From positions 7,626,001 through 7,690,000 of the forward strand of contig NZ_CP021978.1 in assembly GCF_004803895.1 (NCBI RefSeq): a stretch of 64,000 bases of DNA, given 5' to 3'. The notes beneath the pieces are model-generated. The model did not search any database. It was not told the DNA's origin and saw only the letters and a list, made by a program, of their open reading frames with translations. Source of the DNA: Streptomyces hawaiiensis. GTDB taxonomy: Bacteria; Actinomycetota; Actinomycetes; Streptomycetales; Streptomycetaceae. The position numbers and the translations under genes are program-made. This document shows positions 61,197-64,000 of this stretch, in pieces (position 1 is the first letter of the stretch; each line of letters starts with the position of its first letter).

Positions 61197-62921
61197 GTGA
61201 CGCAAGAACGACCAAGCGACAAGGACTCCCCCGAGGGAGCCGCGCTGCCGGGGTCGGAAGCGGGCCTAACCGGTCAGGACCGGCCGCAGACCGACCGCAT
61301 CGTCTTCGGCGTCACGGCGGTGCTCACCCTCGCCTTCGTGGTCTGGGGCGCGGCGGCGACCGACTCGCTCACAGATGTCTCCACCACCATGCTCGGCGGG
61401 CTGATGCACAACGGCGGATGGGCGTTCATGCTCGCCGCCTCCGGCTTCGTCGTCTTCGCCCTCTGGCTCGCGATCAGCCGCTACGGCCGAATCCATCTCG
61501 GTACGGAGGGCGAGGCGCCCGAGTTCCGCACGGTGTCCTGGGTCGCGATGATGTTCAGCGCGGGCATGGGCATCGGCCTGATGTTCTACGGCGTGAGCGA
61601 GCCGCTGTCGCACTACGGCACGCCCCCGCCGGGCACCAACCCGGCCGACTCCGGCGATCGCATGGAGACGGCCATGGCCACCACCCTGTTCCACTGGACG
61701 CTCCACCCCTGGGCCATCTACGCGGTGGTCGGCCTCGCCATCGCCTACAGCACCTTCCGCAGGCGGCGTCGGCAGACCATCAGCGCCGTCTTCACCCCGC
61801 TCATCGGCAGGAAGAACGCCAACGGCGGGATCGGCCGGGCCATCGACATCCTCGCGATCATCGCGACCGTGTTCGGCTCCGCCGCCTCCCTCGGGCTCGG
61901 CGCGCTCCAGATCGGCTCCGGTGTGCAGGAGCTGAAGTGGATGGACAAGGTGAGCACCGGGCTGCTCGTCACGATCATCGCGGTGCTGACCCTGGCCTTC
62001 GTCGCGTCCGCGATCTCCGGTGTGGAGAAGGGCATCCAGTGGCTGTCCAACACCAACATGGTGCTGGCGCTGGTGCTCGCCCTGTTCGTGTTCGTGGCGG
62101 GCCCGAGCATCATCGTCCTCGACCTGCTGCCCACGTCCGTCTTCGCCTACCTCGGCGACCTGCCCCAGCTGGCCGGCCGGACCGAGGCGAGCGGCGGCGA
62201 GGGCGTCGCCGACTGGCTGGGCAGCTGGACGGTCTTCTACTGGGCCTGGTGGATCTCCTGGACGCCGTTCGTCGGCATGTTCATCGCCCGCATCAGCCGG
62301 GGCCGCACGATCCGCCAGTTCGTCGGCGGTGTCATCCTCGTACCCAGCACGGTCAGCCTGGTCTGGTTCGCGATCTTCGGCGGCTCGGCGATGAAGATGC
62401 AGGAGGAAGGACAGCTCGGAAAGGAGGCGACCCCGGAGGGCCAGCTCTTCGGCGTGCTCCAGCAGTTCCCCATCGCCACCGCCACGAGCCTGCTCGTGAT
62501 GGTTCTCGTCGGCATCTTCTTCGTCTCGGGCGCCGACGCGGCCTCGATCGTCATGGGCACCCTGTCGCAGAAGGGCGCGCTCGAACCCGGCCGCTTCGTG
62601 GTGGTGTTCTGGGGCGTGCTCACCGGCGCGGTGGCCGCGATCATGCTGCTCGTCGGCAGCGGGCAGGGCGACGCGCTGACCGGCCTGCAGAACCTCACGA
62701 TCCTCGCGGCGGCGCCGTTCGTCATCGTGATGATCTTCATGTGTGTCGCCCTCATGCGCGACCTTCGCCGCGACCCGGTGATCGTGCGTGAGCAGATGGG
62801 ATCCGAGGCCGTCGAAATGGCCGTCATGGCGGGCCACAAGAAGTACGACGGCGAGTTCGAGTTCCGTGTCGGCCCGGGCCGCGGCCCGGACGTGGAGGGA
62901 GACCCGATCGGCAAGCACTGA
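61197..62921 (+). CDS. BCCT-family transporter (betaine/carnitine/choline)
   Basis: This 574-residue transporter has 12 predicted helices and the BCCT core: SAGMGIGLMFYGVSEPLSHY, TLFHWTLHPWAIYAVVGLAIAY, and the Trp-rich WTVFYWAWWISWTPFVGMFIARISRGRTIRQFV substrate-site segment (given here in pieces: FYWAWWISW and SRGRTIRQF). FSAGMGIGL is the Gly-rich unwound helix. It takes up a quaternary ammonium compound with Na+ or H+. GTG at 61197 has AAAGG eight bases upstream. GTG at 61188 is an alternative. Confidence 0.94.
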   Translation: MTQERPSDKDSPEGAALPGSEAGLTGQDRPQTDRIVFGVTAVLTLAFVVWGAAATDSLTDVSTTMLGGLMHNGGWAFMLAASGFVVFALWLAISRYGRIHLGTEGEAPEFRTVSWVAMMFSAGMGIGLMFYGVSEPLSHYGTPPPGTNPADSGDRMETAMATTLFHWTLHPWAIYAVVGLAIAYSTFRRRRRQTISAVFTPLIGRKNANGGIGRAIDILAIIATVFGSAASLGLGALQIGSGVQELKWMDKVSTGLLVTIIAVLTLAFVASAISGVEKGIQWLSNTNMVLALVLALFVFVAGPSIIVLDLLPTSVFAYLGDLPQLAGRTEASGGEGVADWLGSWTVFYWAWWISWTPFVGMFIARISRGRTIRQFVGGVILVPSTVSLVWFAIFGGSAMKMQEEGQLGKEATPEGQLFGVLQQFPIATATSLLVMVLVGIFFVSGADAASIVMGTLSQKGALEPGRFVVVFWGVLTGAVAAIMLLVGSGQGDALTGLQNLTILAAAPFVIVMIFMCVALMRDLRRDPVIVREQMGSEAVEMAVMAGHKKYDGEFEFRVGPGRGPDVEGDPIGKH

Positions 62922-62933
62922 TCGCACGGCAGC

Positions 62934-62966
62934 GGGCGGCCCGGGTTTCCGCGACCCGGGCCGCCC
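62934..62966. terminator. Bidirectional hairpin terminator
   Basis: GGGCGGCCCGGGT (62934-62946) pairs perfectly with ACCCGGGCCGCCC (62954-62966) across a seven-base loop. It separates the convergent BCCT and flavoprotein genes. Confidence 0.85.
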
Positions 62967-62994
62967 TCGCCGCGTCAGGACGTGCCGCGCGCCC

Positions 62995-63945
62995 TCAGCC
63001 GCAGGCCAGCCGGGCCGCTTCCTCCGCACACCCCCAGGCCACGGTGACGCCCGCGCCGCCGTGGCCGTAGTTGTGCACCAGCAGCCGCCCGTCCGGCAGG
63101 GCGTCGCGCTCCAGCCGGACCGCCGGCCGGGTGGGCCGCAGCCCGACCCGATGCTCCAGCACGCGGGCCCCGGCGATCTCCGGCCTGAGCGCCGCACAGC
63201 GGCGGATGATCGCCTCGGCCGCCGCGGGGTCGGGCTCCAGCGACCACGCGTCCTCCTCGGAGGTACCGCCGAGGACGAGCCCGCCCGGCTGCGGGAACAG
63301 GTACGCGTGCTCCCCGGCTGCGTCGGTGGTGACCAGCCAGGTGTCGATCCCCGGGTTCTCCACGACGACCAGCTGCCCGCGCACGGGCCGCACGGAGGGA
63401 TCCGGCACGAGCTCCCGCGCGGCGAGTCCCGCGCAGTTGACCACGACCGGCGCGTCCACCTCCGCGAAGGCGGACACCGTACGCGTCTCGACCACCCCGC
63501 CCGCCGCCACGAACCGCTCCCGCAGCCACGGCAGATGAGCGGGCATGTCGATGAGCGGCAGCCGTGCCCGGACGCCCGTCCCGGCGTACTCCCCGGCCGT
63601 GGACGCCCGCAGCCCCGGCACCCGGCCCGTCAGCCACCCGTCGGCCTCGTCGAGGCGGGTCTCGCCCAGTACGCCATCGACCATGCGCACGCCGGTCTGC
63701 TCGGCCCGCGCCGCCAGCTCCTCGTACACCTCGAGCGCCCGCAGCGCCCACACGCGCGCCGTCGCGACCGGCTCGATCCGGTACGGCCACCACAGCGCAC
63801 CCGCAACGGCTGACGTGGTCGCCTCGACGGCGTCCCGCGTCCACACCCGCACCCGCCGCCCCTGCTCGGCGAGAACCAGTGCGGTCGTCAGCCCGACCAC
63901 CCCGCCGCCGACCACCACGATCTCGCCACTCGACTCGCTCGTCAT
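62995..63945 (-). CDS. FAD-dependent D-amino acid oxidase-like protein
   Basis: This 316-residue flavoprotein opens with the FAD motif IVVVGGGVVGLTTALVLAEQG (dinucleotide turn at 13-18). It has AVAGALWWPYRIEP, VVNCAGLAARELV, RPVRGQLVVVENPG and the C-terminal HNYGHGGAGVTVAWG, all typical of DAO. It would oxidise D-amino acids, glycine or related amines to imino acids with H2O2. A -10-like TACGGT lies seven bases before the ATG with no room for a ribosome site, so the mRNA is probably leaderless. Confidence 0.92.
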   Translation of the reverse strand: MTSESSGEIVVVGGGVVGLTTALVLAEQGRRVRVWTRDAVEATTSAVAGALWWPYRIEPVATARVWALRALEVYEELAARAEQTGVRMVDGVLGETRLDEADGWLTGRVPGLRASTAGEYAGTGVRARLPLIDMPAHLPWLRERFVAAGGVVETRTVSAFAEVDAPVVVNCAGLAARELVPDPSVRPVRGQLVVVENPGIDTWLVTTDAAGEHAYLFPQPGGLVLGGTSEEDAWSLEPDPAAAEAIIRRCAALRPEIAGARVLEHRVGLRPTRPAVRLERDALPDGRLLVHNYGHGGAGVTVAWGCAEEAARLACG

Positions 63946-64000
63946 GCCCGGACCGTAGCGGAATGTGTCATGCCGTGCTCACATCACGCGCAGTGTGGGG

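Overview
This window is a piece of a Streptomyces-type chromosome. Supporting signs are the very high GC content with strong third-position GC bias, GTG and TTG starts, a WhiB protein, an SsgA-like sporulation protein, and a MarR gene divergent from a complete pca operon. The gene order from the pca cluster through a small laccase, a WhiB protein, a UvrA-like/ABC-F pair and an SsgD-like gene resembles, from memory, the S. coelicolor SCO6690s-SCO6730s region. I saw no rRNA, tRNA, CRISPR array, integrase or IS transposase. The window reads as conserved chromosome with local decay and repeats, not as an island.

Layout. 1-8.2 kb: end of a phospholipase C, a PAP2-DMT transporter pair with a likely frameshift, a TetR regulator with a dense operator cluster, a DUF2510 membrane protein, anmK and an MHS-type transporter. 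8.3-11.8 kb: a large AAA/TPR regulator lacking the usual LuxR domain, and an SDR. 11.9-19.0 kb: the protocatechuate branch of the beta-ketoadipate pathway, pcaIJFHGBL on the minus strand, with the divergent MarR regulator pcaV. 19-23.7 kb: a DUF3048 lipoprotein, a zinc alcohol dehydrogenase, and a divergent DNA ligase / LigD-type polymerase pair. 23.7-29.5 kb: two large secreted proteins (ThuA plus sugar-dehydrogenase propeller; cupredoxin plus Ig-like repeats plus DUF1080) divergent from a small laccase. 29.5-34.3 kb: LacI regulator, VOC protein, WhiB protein, acyl-ACP desaturase with a triple operator, and a DDAH-like amidinohydrolase. 34.7-43 kb: Orn/Lys/Arg decarboxylase, UvrA-like and ABC-F ATPases, GPP34 protein, a decayed isocitrate lyase/PEP mutase-family gene and an SsgD-like protein. 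43-47.4 kb: YCF48-like propeller, small basic protein, endonuclease V, a 48-residue membrane protein, an enoyl-reductase-like protein and a YjbR protein. 47.4-52.8 kb: a beta-oxidation operon (racemase, thiolase, FadB) with a MerR regulator. 53-64 kb: amino acid permease, arginase-family enzyme, minisatellites, three exported peptidases (M1, S15-like, M14), a BCCT transporter and a D-amino acid oxidase-like flavoprotein.

Themes. The laccase and pca operon together suit breakdown of lignin-derived aromatics. The most unusual unit is at 23.7-29.5 kb, where exported sugar-oxidation, 3-keto-glycoside and copper electron-transfer domains sit around one divergent promoter region. I propose this as a possible extracellular oxidative glycoside system. 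Several regulatory regions carry strikingly regular operator arrays (3.1, 18.4, 29.5, 33.4 and 45.5 kb).
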